DNA from: Urechis unicinctus
Lineage: Eukaryota > Annelida > Polychaeta > Xenopneusta > Urechidae
NCBI GenBank assembly: GCA_034190875.2
Contig: CM067343.1
Coordinates: 31,212,531-31,276,530, forward strand
DNA length: 64,000 bases
Direction: 5' to 3'
Shown here: positions 12,113 to 25,565 of the stretch, in pieces
Position numbering within the stretch: position 1 is the stretch's first letter
How the letters are laid out: the number at the start of each line of letters is the position of its first letter
The notes under the pieces: generated by a model
Told to the model about the DNA's origin: nothing
Database searches by the model: none
Seen by the model: the letters and a program-made list of their open reading frames with translations, nothing else
Position numbers and translations under genes: made by a program

Positions 12113-12472
12113 TCAAATAATAAAACTTGTTGAGTTAACAATGAAACCACTTTGATTGTTTAACTGAAGCACAGTACTACCATACACGGTGGAAATTGTG
12201 ATATCATTTGAGGAACTCAGACTGTGGTCCACAACTTTAGCGCTCCGAATCCTTGGGTTATGAACCATGCCGGTCATATTCTGTCCCATTAATTTACTGC
12301 CTATATATAGGCCAGCGTGGTATTTTACTCAGTAGTACCATAAATGTTTTACCTTATATACCTCATCGTCTAGCCATAGCGGCGCGCCTAATGGTCCATT
12401 GGGGCCAATTAAGCTGCCTAAAACACAGTCCTGTGAGACCTCATTGTCAGTACGCAGTATGACATTTGCCAT
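12113..12472 (-). pseudogene. Relic reading frame, block I copy 2
   Basis: Sister of the frame at 7,364-7,714. It retains the seven codons (DDEVYKV) lost in copy 1 but has an AGA to TGA change inside the conserved WYY-VKYHAG motif, so the frame is broken. The last codons and stop are the same as in copy 1. Changes relative to copy 1 are mostly amino-acid changing, as expected for neutral drift after the recent duplication. Confidence 0.25.
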
Positions 12473-12925
12473 TATCAGAAGCACGATAATAGCTGAGTTA
12501 ATTTTAAATTGCCAACCAATCTCAGAGGTACAATACTTTTAAAACGCAAATATGCTTATGTTACGCAGTGTTATTACCCCTTTAACATTGCTGCAAATAC
12601 ACAAACGCCAAAAATAGTCGTCTCATGCTTGTCGAACTCACAAGGTCAGACACCATGGCCTCGCTGCTGTAACATATTTATTGAAGCATGTGAGAGATTA
12701 AAATCCTCATATTTGTCATTCAATATGGCTGGTTAGTACCATTTTCCATCATATTATTCTCCAAATGTTTTATTACACCCGGCCATTAGATGCTGTTCAA
12801 TGTCGGCGGCATTAGACAACTACAGACGTATATGTTTGTGGGACTACAAGAGACAGAACAGGCATACATACAGAGGTTTCGATCACTGGTTAAGTGATGA
12901 AGGTTGAAGCCACATTTCAACCTAG

Positions 12926-12964
12926 CGTGCCGTTTTTGGCGCGAGGATATAAAAGTGAGGCACG
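12926..12964 (+). promoter_or_regulatory. TATA-box core promoter candidate, copy 2
   Basis: Identical to copy 1: TATAAAAG at 12,948-12,955 framed by CGTGCC and GGCACG. The three hairpins follow at 12,970-13,027. The overlapping short frames start at ATG 13,049 and ATG 13,065, and the second one stays open into the TA satellite. Over roughly 260 bp I count three substitutions against copy 1. Confidence 0.35.
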
Positions 12965-13141
12965 GTTTTCCCCTTGGGGCAAGTAACTTAACTTGCCGAC
13001 TGGCTAGCTTTGTTTGTCAACCAAAGCCTGTTTTGATGTGATTGCATAATGTACTGCATTGATCATGGCAACCTCCAGGAAGTCACTGCTCCTGGAGCCG
13101 ATGAGGTCGGTTCCAAAGAGGCTGGCGTATTATGAGAGCTT

Positions 13142-13220
13142 CTATATATGGGGGATATTAATATATATATATGAATTTATATATATATATATATAGATAT
13201 ATATATATAGATATATATAT

Positions 13221-13265
<45 letters not shown>

Positions 13266-13418
13266 TATATATAGAGAGAGATATTTATATATATTTAGGA
13301 GAGATATATATATAGGTATAGTATATAGATATATATAGATATATATAGAGAGATATATATCCTATCTCCCTCTATATATATATATATATATCTATAGATA
13401 TATATATATATATATATA

Positions 13419-13484
<66 letters not shown>
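13142..13484. repeat. TA / GATA-type microsatellite, copy 2
   Basis: Same site as 8,383-8,691 but with a different internal arrangement, so the tract has been remodelled since the duplication. It is followed by 'tatggccggt', as in copy 1. A one-base insertion just after it (ggttaaaa instead of ggtaaaa) breaks the 79-codon frame that starts at 8,692 in copy 1, so that frame is not called as a gene. Confidence 0.85.
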
Positions 13485-13486
<2 letters not shown>

Positions 13487-14895
13487 GGCCGGTTAAAAGA
13501 GGCTTGAGGCAAGTAGATCGCAAGACGTTATGCTCAGGCTTAATAGACACTAACTTAGATATTATAAGCATACTTCATTTCCGAAATAGCAGTAATTTTG
13601 TTAAGATCATTCACCAGAAATACAGTTGTATCATCACACTTGCAAGTTACTTGGAGATATTTCCGGTTTAAGTTTTACGTTATGACAGCAAGTGGAATGA
13701 AATGACTGAGAATATTGCCAAATAGCCACTGTCAAATTAGCGTCAAATTTCCTATGATTGACGGTAGCAGATAATTTCTTGTAAAGGTAATTTTAATACT
13801 CGGAACTCCTGAAGCGGTAATCATATCAATGTATGATATGAAATGTAAACTTTTAAAATGCAAAAACGATATTAGATATATTTTGAAAGCAATTGTGCTC
13901 ATAAATAGAATTGGATGATCATACCTATTTTTTTTTTAAATCAAAACATGCGAGTGGCTACATAACATAGGTCAAAATCCCATAGTTGTTAATCTCGTAA
14001 TACTATGTCTTTGATTCGCAACCGCGATAATGACAATTATACATATGACGAAAACTATGCACTGAAAAGACGAGGCACATCCGTCAGGGATTCCCTAGTG
14101 CGTGACGACGAACATTTAGATTCGCAACTGCTATTAGGAAATCGTCAGGGAAAATTGTTGAAGCAGTGCTGACAGGTATTGATCTCACAAAGAGTCACTA
14201 TGAAGGCGGTAACCGTTTTTCTTATAATCTATCATGTTTTGCATCACGCTTCTGCTTGGCAGAGACTATATGAACATTTTATCGCGGGTGCCTCACTGAG
14301 AATAAAGGGTCTGTGAAAGTTTTCTTCATTATATCTGCCGATGCATAATGCGACTGCAGTGTTTACGGCCATACAAAGCGTTAGGAATTGACTGCGTGGG
14401 CCATTGCAATCTACAAAGATACTCATCAAAGGGTTGCTTACAAAACCTGGTTAAGTGGTTTATCAGATGTGCTCGCCCATTTACAGCTTCAAAGTAAGAC
14501 TAACGAATGCTTATAGTGCCATTCAAACAGTTGCAATTCCGGGCTTAAAGCGTATTTACATATTAACGAGCCATTCGTGTCTTCCTGTGTATCGAAGCAG
14601 ATATTTTTCGTCTCACTAGATAAACGAAACATCTAAACCAAAACATCGTACAAAAATTAAACAAGTCTGCTCAGATCAAAGCCGAAAAATTGCTTATGGG
14701 AAGCAAAAAGTACTACGAGTGAGCTATGAATATATCCAATAGCCTTTACATCTGAGCATTTCTCTCGCCATCTTTATTTACATATTTTTACTTGTGATCG
14801 TCGTTGTTTGTATTAACTGTTCATCTACATGTGTCAAAGCGGAATTGGAACCATCATTGTGAGATTGCTTTCGATGCCATGGGCCCCTCGGCTTG

Positions 14896-15236
14896 TATAT
14901 ATGGTACGATTTTCTTTTGATTTGAACACACATATTAATACTCTGGCGGGGCAGAGTCGATCAAGCTCTTGAACCGATAACTAACATGAAAAAGCAGATT
15001 CGGTATAGTACGTAGTCCAAATATACATCTTACATGGGCCAGGCGACTGGATCCTCACTAGAACATTGACGTCAATTTGTCTCTGTATCATTTAGCAAAG
15101 CCCGGCAACTTGGCTCAATGGGAGATAGATTGCTTAAAAAGTTTGTGTCAAATCATCCACTACGGGTGCATAAAATAGAATAATCACAGAATGTAGTGCA
15201 TGTATTACACGAGGAATTAAATGATTCTTAATGCAT
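14896..15236. other. Segment kept in block I copy 2, missing from copy 1
   Basis: About 340 bp between 'cggcttgtat' and 'gcattgcggttgtag'. No terminal inverted repeats or target duplication are visible, so deletion from copy 1 is likelier than insertion into copy 2. No gene recognised. Confidence 0.4.
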
Positions 15237-16295
15237 TGCGGTTGTAGTAACGTGGTCGCCTTCATGGGAATTTTAAAATTGTAGTACTTCCTTAATGTTT
15301 GTGGATGTCAATGCCCGCTATATCGTTGCTGATCACACATGCAAAATTTGTCGCATAGCTGTAATCAGTAATTGGCTTCGTTGGAGATGATAAGACCCTG
15401 ATTGTTTATACCATGCGTAAACAGAGTTTCCACAGTATACGGCACCGACCACATATTTAGTAAAGTAAAGAAGAAATTTAGGCATGCGGACTATTGCATT
15501 CCTCTGTAGTATATTGCGAGAGTAAGGTATGTTAAACTCTTACTGGAGCTAAATGCCTGATGGTTGAGCCATAGAATTTTACCATTGAGTTAAGGTGAAA
15601 CCATTTTACAAAAATAAAACACGCATTGTGCGTTTGTCCAACACACCAAAATGTATTACAACGAGTGATGGCGCACAATAAAGCTTTACTGCTTGATTGC
15701 CTATGATGTCCCTCTACCACTGGCTTGTATCGGAGTCGATATGAATAAATGCCGCAGTTGGTCATTTAGCTGGTAGATTGGTAGTCTCAATGGGATATTG
15801 CCAATTTTATCTACGGCACCATGGACTAAAGCTGAATCCTCGAGTTTAATTCAAACAATGTTAGGTCGACGGACAATAATCAATGACTAATATTCCTGCA
15901 GATTTCCCGTACATCCAACCTAGGCCCGGCACCAACCTGTTCATGACAAGCCTATCTGCAACAGCGCGTGGTGATTGTATGACGAATTGTTGATATTCAA
16001 CCAATAAGCATGCATTGAACCGGAAGTCTAGTAAAGCGAAGTACACAAACACAACATAAAACGTATTGTTATTATTCATCATTGAGAGAAACAACATATA
16101 GTGTCGGTCGGACTAAAGTTCATGAGCCACTAAAGAACCTAAAAGAATGATTTATATCTGCACACACAATGCCTCGATAATTTTTACGAGTGGAAAATGG
16201 AAAATAGATTCATTTGAGGTACTACTAATGATGCCCAAAATTGTAACTATATTGACTACTTACTCATAAATGGATCAAGTAAGTGTCCGTGGGTA

Positions 16296-17950
16296 CCACA
16301 TTGCCGGCTCAATATTTGCATTATTTACTTGTGTATCCACGATACATACTACCCGATAGCAATCAGTTAACGATACTTACAGAGCTATTTAAAGTGACCT
16401 AATCCAACTTGTAAACTGGTAATATTGGACCAACAAGCAATGAAAACAGTTACGCATGAATGTATATTAATAGGTTACTCCTCAGAGTCGAGGCTTAATA
16501 TTTGCCGATGACTGGGAGTATTGAAAACTAGATGTAACACCGACTTGGCCAGTATTTAGACAAAAGAGCTTGTCGAACCATTACTGCTTTCATAATCTGA
16601 TACACGTTTTCACAGCAAATATTCATAATATTCTGATAATTGCCGAATGCATACTCAATATACGATGATGAGCAAAATCAAACAGTATATCTGGCTGGAT
16701 TAATCTAATTCACAAAAATATACGATAGCCTCACATTCATGATTTATAATAACAATCAAGAAAGCTCTAGGTATAGACGCGTGTAGTCTATATATAACGC
16801 GCTAGAAACGGGAGATCTAAAACCATGTGAGTGAATCACCAACGTTTGCTGTATATCGCGGCAGGCTTTGGCTGATAAGTAAGTTATAGAGCAGGCTTAT
16901 ATTACCAACCACAGTCCCTTTGATGTTTACTGTTTCCAAGTGGATGGCTTATGCACAATCATAGACAATAATGAATAATATTGGATCTGCTATTGTAATA
17001 TGACTGGCCAGACATTCAAAGTGCGCAGCAGGATATCAAGCAATTCAATTCAATTATTCAAATGGAATATATAAATACGCAGCTCAGTTTCCTAGTAAAT
17101 CAACGAGGTCCACAAGTGTCAAGCCTTTCAAATGCTTGATATAAAATATCCACCTGAAATCGCGTCACTATAGTGTGTCGCTTAGGCCTTGTTCTTACGG
17201 CTAACATTGCTTTGTATGTTGAATGTTTTACACCTCATGCCGCAATACAGCGATGTTGTAGAATGTACGAACGTGAATGAAAGAATATGAGTACTGCATT
17301 TAGCCCCATTATGTACCACTGTATTCATGTGATGGTGAAGCATGATTAAACCCAAGTAACCGACGAAGCAGCACAGGACAACCATATGTGCGTCATTGTA
17401 AGATATATACTGTATCAAAGAATAAGATTTTATTCCTCGAACGTGATTAGTTCACGTGTATACCATACCTGAACGAAACCAATAGACTATGAAATTTGTT
17501 TATTCGCATTTAGGATTTCTACTCCTTATGGATCCGTATTTGATACTAAAACGACTAACACAAATTAATGCGTTGCTAATTTATGCGATATGCGCTTAGA
17601 CCAGCTAGGGGGCATGATTTTATCACGTATTCTCAAGCATGCATCTCGTTTGCCTGCTATTGTACGACATAGTTCAGCACCGCTCCCATTTACATATCTT
17701 AATAACGGATGCTATGATAATAAGAACTACATGCCTGGCAATAACTAATTCAAAAGAACCGTTTAACTACATAATGATGTGTCACTCAACATTGTAAGAA
17801 GGGCGTTAACTACGGCGCATAGTCACATCTCGGGCATTTGCTGCACCACAATAAGCAAGTGTCCGAGAGAGCGTCATGGGGCCAAAACAACGTAATGCAG
17901 CGTCTGTGGCATATCGCGAGAATTCTTTAGGCGTGTGTAATTTCGCTTTA
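16296..17950 (+). repeat. Block K, copy 1
   Basis: Matches 28,860-29,330 and 29,840-31,208. Landmarks are 'ccggctcaat', 'caacgatacatac' and 'actggtaatatt'. A 78-codon minus-strand frame at 17,182-17,418 and a similar one at 30,762-30,998 share short words (NDAH-VVLCCFVG), but both run through ordinary block K DNA with many differences. No gene is called. Confidence 0.7.
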
Positions 17951-19045
17951 ATTATTACTGTTTTACAGTAATATATTTTTTAATAAAATGGAAACTTGGC
18001 GTTTTTGCAAACTATTGCTATGGTGTATTTGCTCCGTTGATAGCACTCGTAACTTTGTTTTTGACCCTATTAATTATAAACGATGTTATTGCCTCACAAT
18101 ATTCCCGTAATATTGCTACCTTTACAACGCACAACAATTATCTACCTAGAATATGGAGCATGACAGTCAAATACTACTAACCTTATCGGATTAACAAGCG
18201 TATCTCCTTAAAATACTAGCTTATCCGACGAGACATATTTAATTGCCACGAGATTGCTGTTGATAAACACTGACCCATAGGTTTGTATCACCGACAATCT
18301 TAATACGTATTACAATTATTGACTTTGATGTTGATGCTTTGACAGGAAAACCCCTGGCATGTATTACCAAAACATCGTGCACTTGTTGCATGTTATATGG
18401 GATCAGAATCTTGAGTCTACTTTGGTGAAATACAAAGCCCATTATTCATAACGCAAATTCTCGAAACAAATAAACCTCACCAATGAATTGACCTCAACTT
18501 GTCTATTGCTTCTGTATTTATGGTGGCTCTAACAAATTTCCACCGTAACACTTTTGTACCAAGTTTGCAAGTAAGAAGCTATTGTCTTCCTTAACCATCG
18601 CCGTACTGATCACGGCATGTACCTGAGAGCCTGAGTAACAATCGAGTAGTTTATTTCATTAAGGAATCAAAGTGTTACACTGAATTTGCAGGGCCTGGGC
18701 CTGGTTAATGTAAAATCTCCAAGTATTCCCATCTTAAAATCATCGATCATCAGTTGCCTTGTTTAATGATATTTACCTCAATGATAACAAAAGAAATCGG
18801 ACAGAGTGTTAATTGTGGGTATTGAGCTAAAAGTCTAAAACTGGGTCGAAATGTCTTTAATTATTGCAGTCTACCATCTTGTAACAATAAGCCTCACTGC
18901 CTGAACGCTTCGGCAGCTTTATGCTTAGGATTCTATGTGAGATGATGTCAATGCATGAAACACAGTGGCCCCTCCGTCACAGGCAGTGAATTCTCTTCGA
19001 GCATTTGAGGCATGTTATTTAAAGATATACATCCAATTTTTATTT
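17951..19045 (+). repeat. Block L, copy 1
   Basis: Matches 32,399-33,900, for example 'attattgactttgatgttg' near 18,315 and 32,876, and the 'gaggcatgtta' stretch near 19,006 and 33,870. The last part (about 18,860-19,045) also matches 45,705-45,880. No gene recognised. Confidence 0.7.
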
Positions 19046-22000
19046 AAGTTTTGCTTTTGGTAAGAACGAGCTGATTAATGCATATAACTTAGTAGGGCAG
19101 CGTCGTACTTATACAGTTGCTACAACTATTCTCGCAACATTAGTCCATCAAATGCATAATATACTCGCTCAACTGCTAGAATTAAATTTGATCATTGTTA
19201 TTATGATTTGCTGAAGCTCGGCATGCAACGATGCATAAAAATAATAATAAGTATCCGCATTTATTGATAGCTTCATTCAGGAAAGGCCATTGACCAAAAC
19301 GTCGTCTAGATCTTGGGTTACTTCCTTTACAAATATTTTTAGCTCCGAGCTTTAGGTAATGTTCAAATTCCCGAAGCACCGTCAAAATCGAAAAAGATCA
19401 ACACCTTTACGGTGATAAACGCGGACATAACATGTTACTTGTATTTCAATGCATTGCCAACGCAAGCGTGCGACACCACAATAAATGACTGTTCAGACAT
19501 TTTGTTTTGCAGTGCATCAAGGGCACAAGTCACGCTACACCCCGAACTGGCTGATTCAAATAAGTGTAAACTAATTAACATACAACTAAATTTGGGCAAT
19601 GTAGCATTCGTACGATAAGACGAACAAGGTCACATCTCGTGAAAGCAGGCACATTCCCATGTGAGTGATAAGCTGGCAATAAGTTAGCCTCAAGCTATCC
19701 AATACGACACACTGAGCTTTACATTTTGTGCCACTTTCTGGGTTAGAGATTTGGCATAGGCATAGGTCGTTTTCCTTGCGTTTTTGTTCTTAGGTCTTGC
19801 TCTCGTTGGGCGACTAGCCCGATTATAACAAAGACATAATGCAACTCAGAACTTGTGCCAGTGGACTTTTACTAAATACCACTGTTTGCAGCACGCACAG
19901 AGATATTGCGAATGCATTTACCGTACAAAACAGAAGGTGTTTGATAAGTTGAATGCTTAATCACAGTTATCGTAGATCATTTTGTCTATTAGATGCCAAA
20001 GTATTGCAAATTCTTCCATATTCATCCCCATAAGACTGTGTAAACAATATAGCTGCAGACCCTTTATGCTTGCCTTGCATTGCATCGCATCAGCAAATCA
20101 GTCAATATATAAATGTTTCATGATGCAAATATCACCTACCAGAACTGGTATGTAAGCTCGAATAGTTCAATCTAAATTTGTGAATAGAGACAGTAACAGG
20201 GTTTAAAATGCAGTTACTCGAAACGTGAATTATGCAATTTATGAGGTTGATAAGAGAAGCAGACGTTCACTTCAACCTCAATACTTGCTCTTGTTGCAGC
20301 CAGCGGGACAATGAGTCGCCCGCAAGATCAACATTGACCTACATTGCCGGATAATCTAAGATACTTCATGCAGGGTTAAAGCGGGGTGGGTCACCAAATG
20401 GAGTTTGGGGCTTTCAATGTCTATTGATTAAATAATGGACATAAGGCCCCACAACAGCTTTAATTTAATTCACCTAGTATTCCTTCTATCCCATCTGATA
20501 ACAGATATGCATAAAGACTATGATATTATTATGTTTTGTTCCGGCGGAGCATACTAGCGCTAGCTTAATACAGGAATTGGGAAAACCACTGTCCATAAGA
20601 TGTCCCAGAACCAGTGTCTAGAATGGTGATATCAAAACTTTGGAATACTTGACGCAACACAAAAAGAATTACTAACACATTCGTTGCAAGCAGGTGTGTT
20701 TTATAGAAACACCTATACCATATCATTTAGTTATCATGACCGACCAATGAAGTGGCAGTTTTACCACAATTATTGATCAAAATCCGCGATTATACATCAT
20801 ATATGATAAATTAATATACATGTGCAGCAACAACGTTATAATATAGACTTTCTCTTTTTGTTAGGGAAAAGTTAAGTCATTCACAGTGATGTTGACTATC
20901 TCAGCAGCCTTAAAGACCCCCCAATATGCTATGTGGTGCATACAAAAAGGATCTGTACTTGTAAACTCAGCTTACACGCAGCCTGTGAAATGCTGGAGTA
21001 TGATCAAGGAGGTGAAGATAAGTCAGGAACATGGAGCTGACAAATATTTTTAAAAAGGCAACAAATCAATACCTGTATGAAATTTGATGTTGCCATGGCT
21101 ACGTTTGAGCGATTTATATCCAACGGCCATACTTCTAATGTCAGGTGTGGGACTATTCTGCTTGGTCAACAGAGCACATTCTAACTCCTTTTTTCGTATA
21201 ACGGACACTGGCCATTGGTATTTTAACATCTCATTTACTGTAGCTGATCGATAATGATCTTGCATACTGCATTATGTAACAGTGGTCACATAACATTTTT
21301 GTTAACACATTTTTAGGTTCATTGGTGAGGTACAATATATCATTGCCACCCAGTAATACATTTTATTATCTGAACAAAGACACCAACATGGATAAGGTTA
21401 TTGATAATGTTCGCTTTATATATAAGAATATTTTTTCCGTTGCGCATCCAAAGTGTTTTCATCAGGATGTGGCCATATGTCCTGATACCAGCGATGGCGT
21501 ATTTGGAGGTAATATGGGAAAGTGCCAAGGTCACACCATAAGAGGCACAGGCTAGGTCACCAGCATGACATGAGGCAAGACAAACAACGTATCACAAGTT
21601 CTAATTTCGGCCACTTCCTCTCAGGAAGAAGTGCTCCGGGAAATATCTCGACTCAGGCAGAAGCAATTTTCAACTTCGACGACTTCATGTGGTGTCTGTC
21701 ATTGAAACCCATCATACCCATCATTGGCATATGGAGCAAGATACTTTACCATAAAAAAACTGCAGCTGAATGAGGATGGCATCCCAAGACTAATCAACCA
21801 ACATTACTACTGGTATCAAGTCCAGTTCGTTGCACTTGTTTTGCTTAAGCGAATCATGAGATACATGTAGGAGATTAGTACCAGATTTCAAAACCATATC
21901 TGAAATATTACGAACCTTGGCCAACATCTATGTGACTGATGAGCATACATATCTACAAGAGCAACAGTCGTTTGCCTGGCAGTTTACTGTATTTGGATCA

Positions 22001-22424
22001 CTTAATGTTTATTGTAGCGGAACATAATAAAGAAATAAAACCTGTGTTAGACACAGTGTCTTCTATAGTGCATTAATCGTATGATTGAAGAGCGGAGGAT
22101 ATTATCAAATGCAAACACATCAGTTAGGTGCTTGTTAAACTGATCCGCGTGAATTAATCCCTTTTTAAGAAGAAAATCAAATGTACAATACCTCGCCATG
22201 CCATCGGGTTTGCTCTTCTTTGTAGGGGGCTTCCCTGCGAGGTATGGGTAGTAAAATGTCCGCAGAGTGTCCTTTGAAGTGAGATCGTGAAGGCCGGAAC
22301 TGGTGACTTGTCATGGAAGTGCTGCATTTCCGTGGCCATAAAATATAATGCTAGTAACCTGGTAAGTCATTTGCAAGCCTTAAAAAAAAAAGAATAATTT
22401 CATTGGATATCATTCTCCTCGCCA
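19046..22424. other. First-pass region in place of block M, nothing recognised
   Basis: About 3.4 kb where the second and third passes carry block M. No copy of it was found elsewhere in the window. It holds only short frames without domains, no clear repeats and no splice-bounded open segment that I would defend. Similarity resumes inside the pyrimidine tract at about 22,425. Confidence 0.45.
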
Positions 22425-22960
22425 TTTGCCTTTCTCTCTCGCTCTTTCGCTGTCTATTTCTGTAATTGCGTTCTTTTTTTATCTCTCTCACCATCTCCCT
22501 AGGTATCGTTCTATCTATAAATTTCTCTCTTTCGCTCTCTCATTTGCTCAATTTCTATCTCTCTGCTTCTTGCTGTACCTCTCCTTCTCTCTACCCCTCT
22601 TTCCCCCTCTCTATTCCGGTCTCTCTCGGTCTCTCTCTCTCTCTCTCTCTCTTTCGCTCCCTCTCTCCCTCTCTCCTCTCCCCTCTCTCTCCCTCTTCTC
22701 TCTTCCTCTCTCCCCTCTCTTCTTCTCTTACACACACACTCTTTTGAACCGAAGATGTAACTCCGCTTTCCACCAAAAGGTTGAGAACGTTTGTACAGAA
22801 TATAAAGTACTAATCCACCGATCATATTGTCACAACCCAGCACCATACGCAAGCTGTATATGGTGCGCAGTAATCAACTATCTGCAACGGACTACGGAGC
22901 GCTACGTTAGCATTAATGTACATTCAAGGCATGACATGGGTAAGACTTGATGAGGCTCTA
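22425..22960 (+). repeat. Block A: pyrimidine (CT-rich) tract and flank, copy 1
   Basis: About 310 bp of almost pure C/T on the plus strand (22,425-22,735), including runs of CTCTCT, then ACACACAC and 'gaagatgtaactccgctttcca'. The same order occurs at 36,226-37,080 and 47,311-48,190. The 174-codon frame across it is low-complexity Leu/Ser/Phe, and its reverse is Arg/Glu; both are artefacts of the tract. Such polypurine/polypyrimidine DNA can form triplex structures. Confidence 0.85.
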
Positions 22961-23575
22961 GAGAGATCCTAGCTGCAAAGATAACAATATAAACAACCTG
23001 TTTTCATCCATAAGCATTTCATTTTAATGATCTTTAATGCGGATTATAATGAACAAGTAAAGGACATTTGTGATTACTGACAATGCCGTATGCATCATCG
23101 CTTAACTATATGTGTGGTAAAAGGACGATAAATTAGAAATAATCGATGTCCACGCATCAGCCAACCAACAAAGGCTCAAAATATGTTCGCACACTAACTG
23201 ATTAAACATGCGTATCGGTTATATCATCGACCCTCTAAAGGTTTTGCAGCGGCACTAGGTAAAAATGATTGACATATAATTAACTCATTGCGAGGTTCGA
23301 CGATCACGACGAATAAATTCGTAATGTTCCTACCAGAGCCACTTGTTGAATCGCAATAATCACACGATGTTTTTATTGCATTGTGTTTGGCGCTAACCCA
23401 TTGCCCCACCACATAGTAGACTCTCGCCGCTGAAGCAATGTGACACTGGTGATCCGACGGAGCAAGGCCTTCAGCATTGCATCAGTATTGCAAATGCTAC
23501 GCCGAGTGCCGATGATTTATGTTAACAATGGGCGCATACATTTAATTTAATGGGTGCTTCCGTTACATGGACAGT
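22961..23575 (+). repeat. Block B, copy 1
   Basis: Matches the beginning and end of 48,150-49,596. Relative to that copy about 0.8 kb is absent (equivalent of 48,250-49,050). Shared landmarks are 'tgatctttaatgc', 'ccgtatgcatcatcg' and 'gtgcttccgttacatg'. No gene recognised. Confidence 0.7.
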
Positions 23576-24062
23576 GCAGTGACTCACGGTTGTAAACGAT
23601 ACAACATTTAATATCACCAGACACGCAACGCTGATCGACTCTGATTATGTTTATCTAAGTCGAAAATGCGGGTCCTGAATAACATAATAAAATAGCATTG
23701 CTTAATATTGCAGATCTGTCGCTGCATACCAGCCTCCGGCACCAAGTGGCTTACACTGTTGCAAGGCAAGTGTCGCTCATAGTTAATCCAGGGGATTATT
23801 ATTGATTTAATATAGGTCTTTCAACGTCATTTGATGCCCCGTACATTGATAAATCGACATTATGCCTGTGATTGCAAACGGCGCTTAAAGGCTGATGTTA
23901 ATGTTGCAGATATTACAGATACTACCTAATGTTTGTCACTGCATATTGTGGGAAGTTTGGTACAAGTCAAGTGTGTCACTCTGCTTGGCACTGACATTTA
24001 TGACACAACCCAGATCAATGAACCTTGTGACATAAGGTTAATTTACCATGTGGTGTATTCAC
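23576..24062 (+). repeat. Block C, copy 1
   Basis: Matches 37,166-37,622, with landmarks 'cacgcaacgctgatcgactc' and 'ccagcctccggcaccaag'. Ends at 'tggtgtattcacgt', where about 0.83 kb present in the other copy (37,625-38,449) is missing. Confidence 0.75.
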
Positions 24063-25565
24063 GTCTACAAATAAGAACATAAGTAAGTCGAGTAGACCAA
24101 ACAGTTTTAGGCGGCAGTCATTTGACGGCAGTGCTGTCCGTGAATAATGCCTAACTCTAAGGGTGAATAAAACGGGAAGTGCAGCTCAGGAAGACGTCAG
24201 CGCTAGGAAATGATAGCACTTTTCGAATTAATAGTTTAAGTTCGTACCGGATAAAGTAATAGGGTCAAAATGGACCATATACAAGTCGTTTTTAGCATTT
24301 AAAATAGGCCTCTGCACCATCTCAAATGTAAAAACGCAGGATGATAGCAACTTATTTCAATCAGTGACATTCGTACAGAAATTCATATTACCGATTATAT
24401 TGCCGGGACACTTACTTGCGATCCCCACAATTAGTTAGTAATCAACCATCCCACTATTTATTGCAAGAAACTGACTTCGCCGAACCGGCAATATATTAAT
24501 GCTTTATCATAACCGCATAGCAAACCCGGTTAACCATTTAATGTAAGGCTCATTACAATCAGCTTAGCTGATTAAGGTGCATAGCGAGAGAAAGTATTTT
24601 ATGCGGCGTTGCCGAGCAACAGTAAATAGCATCTACACTCCTAATTGGATATGTCATATCATCAAACAACCTTGCTTTCAAGAACGTTTACCTCATGTTG
24701 CATCAAATCGTTATGCAACTGTACAATTGCTGTGGATATATCAAACCACAAACCGTTTTATCGGTATGGTGGTGATATTAGAAATTCATTTCCATTCACC
24801 GCATTCTCAGACAATCATCATTCTGGGGTGTCGTGACCATATTCGATATTGACTTTGTCCGTAATCGATATCATTGACTAACTCAAGTTTGCGACCCACA
24901 GCAGAATCAAAGTCGATTTATTTCCCAGAACTAGCGGCGAATACGATTTTGGCTTTCGGATGAGAATGCCAAATAAATGATTTCTTAGCCAAAACAGCAA
25001 TATCCAGCATGTTCAAATTAGCACTTCAGCTTAATTGCGGGAATAATTGTTGCGTTATAAAGGATGGCCATAATGTAATTCATAGATGCTCACGAACAGG
25101 ACTTTTAATGGATCTTAAATACTACTCTAACCAACCAGTCGTACGTTGGGTATATTCAGATCTCATCATCGATTACTCTCACGAGCGCCACTACTGTCAA
25201 TATCAGATATGTTTTCTTTGCATAGTCTATGTAAAACACCTTCGTGATTGGCTTACTAATAGTCGCAGAAATCACGCAATAGTGCTTCGATCCTCTGTGT
25301 TGTTTGATGGCCAGCATATCCCGCTAGCTTAGCTATGGTCTGATTACGGTGTAGGCTTGGCAGATGTTTTTCTATTTTATAACATAATGACCAAATAGAG
25401 ACAAAACCCGCGGTTTATTGCCCATAAATAATGAGATTGCGATGTTCGTACGATTCACAATAGACAGATCGCGTCTTATACAACAATCTTCGTATAAGGA
25501 ATACAAATGGAGGGACCGCCTATCAAAGGTGGACCAGTGGAAAACCATACACGCTTTATTTGCAG
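24063..25565 (+). repeat. Block D, copy 1
   Basis: Matches 38,450-39,965 closely (roughly 5% different by eye). A frame at 25,009-25,332 corresponds to a longer 135-codon frame in the sister copy (39,267-39,674). This copy has a TGA inside it, and most differences change the amino acid, so it is not called as a gene. Confidence 0.8.

Larger units (their letters stand above)
10998..16295 (+). repeat. Block I (plus start of J), tandem copy 2
   Basis: Second member of the tandem pair, starting again at 'cacagcgttcacgtg' and ending at 'aagtgtccgtgggta', the same phrase that ends copy 1 at about 10,970. It is longer than copy 1 because it retains about 43 bp near 11,795, 21 bp near 12,353, 340 bp at 14,896-15,236 and 205 bp at 15,396-15,600. 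At the 21-bp site the third copy sides with copy 2; the order around 15,786 is also seen at 29,330. Copy 2 is therefore closer to the ancestral arrangement. Confidence 0.85.

Noticed and set aside
17182-17418. Similar minus-strand frames here and at 30,762-30,998
   Set aside because: Similarity follows the general block K nucleotide similarity; there is no domain and no clear third-position bias.
22426-22950. 174-codon plus-strand frame and 113-codon minus-strand frame
   Set aside because: Low-complexity translation of the CT tract (Leu/Ser/Phe; Arg/Glu in reverse). The same is true at 36,381-36,882 and 47,311-47,925.
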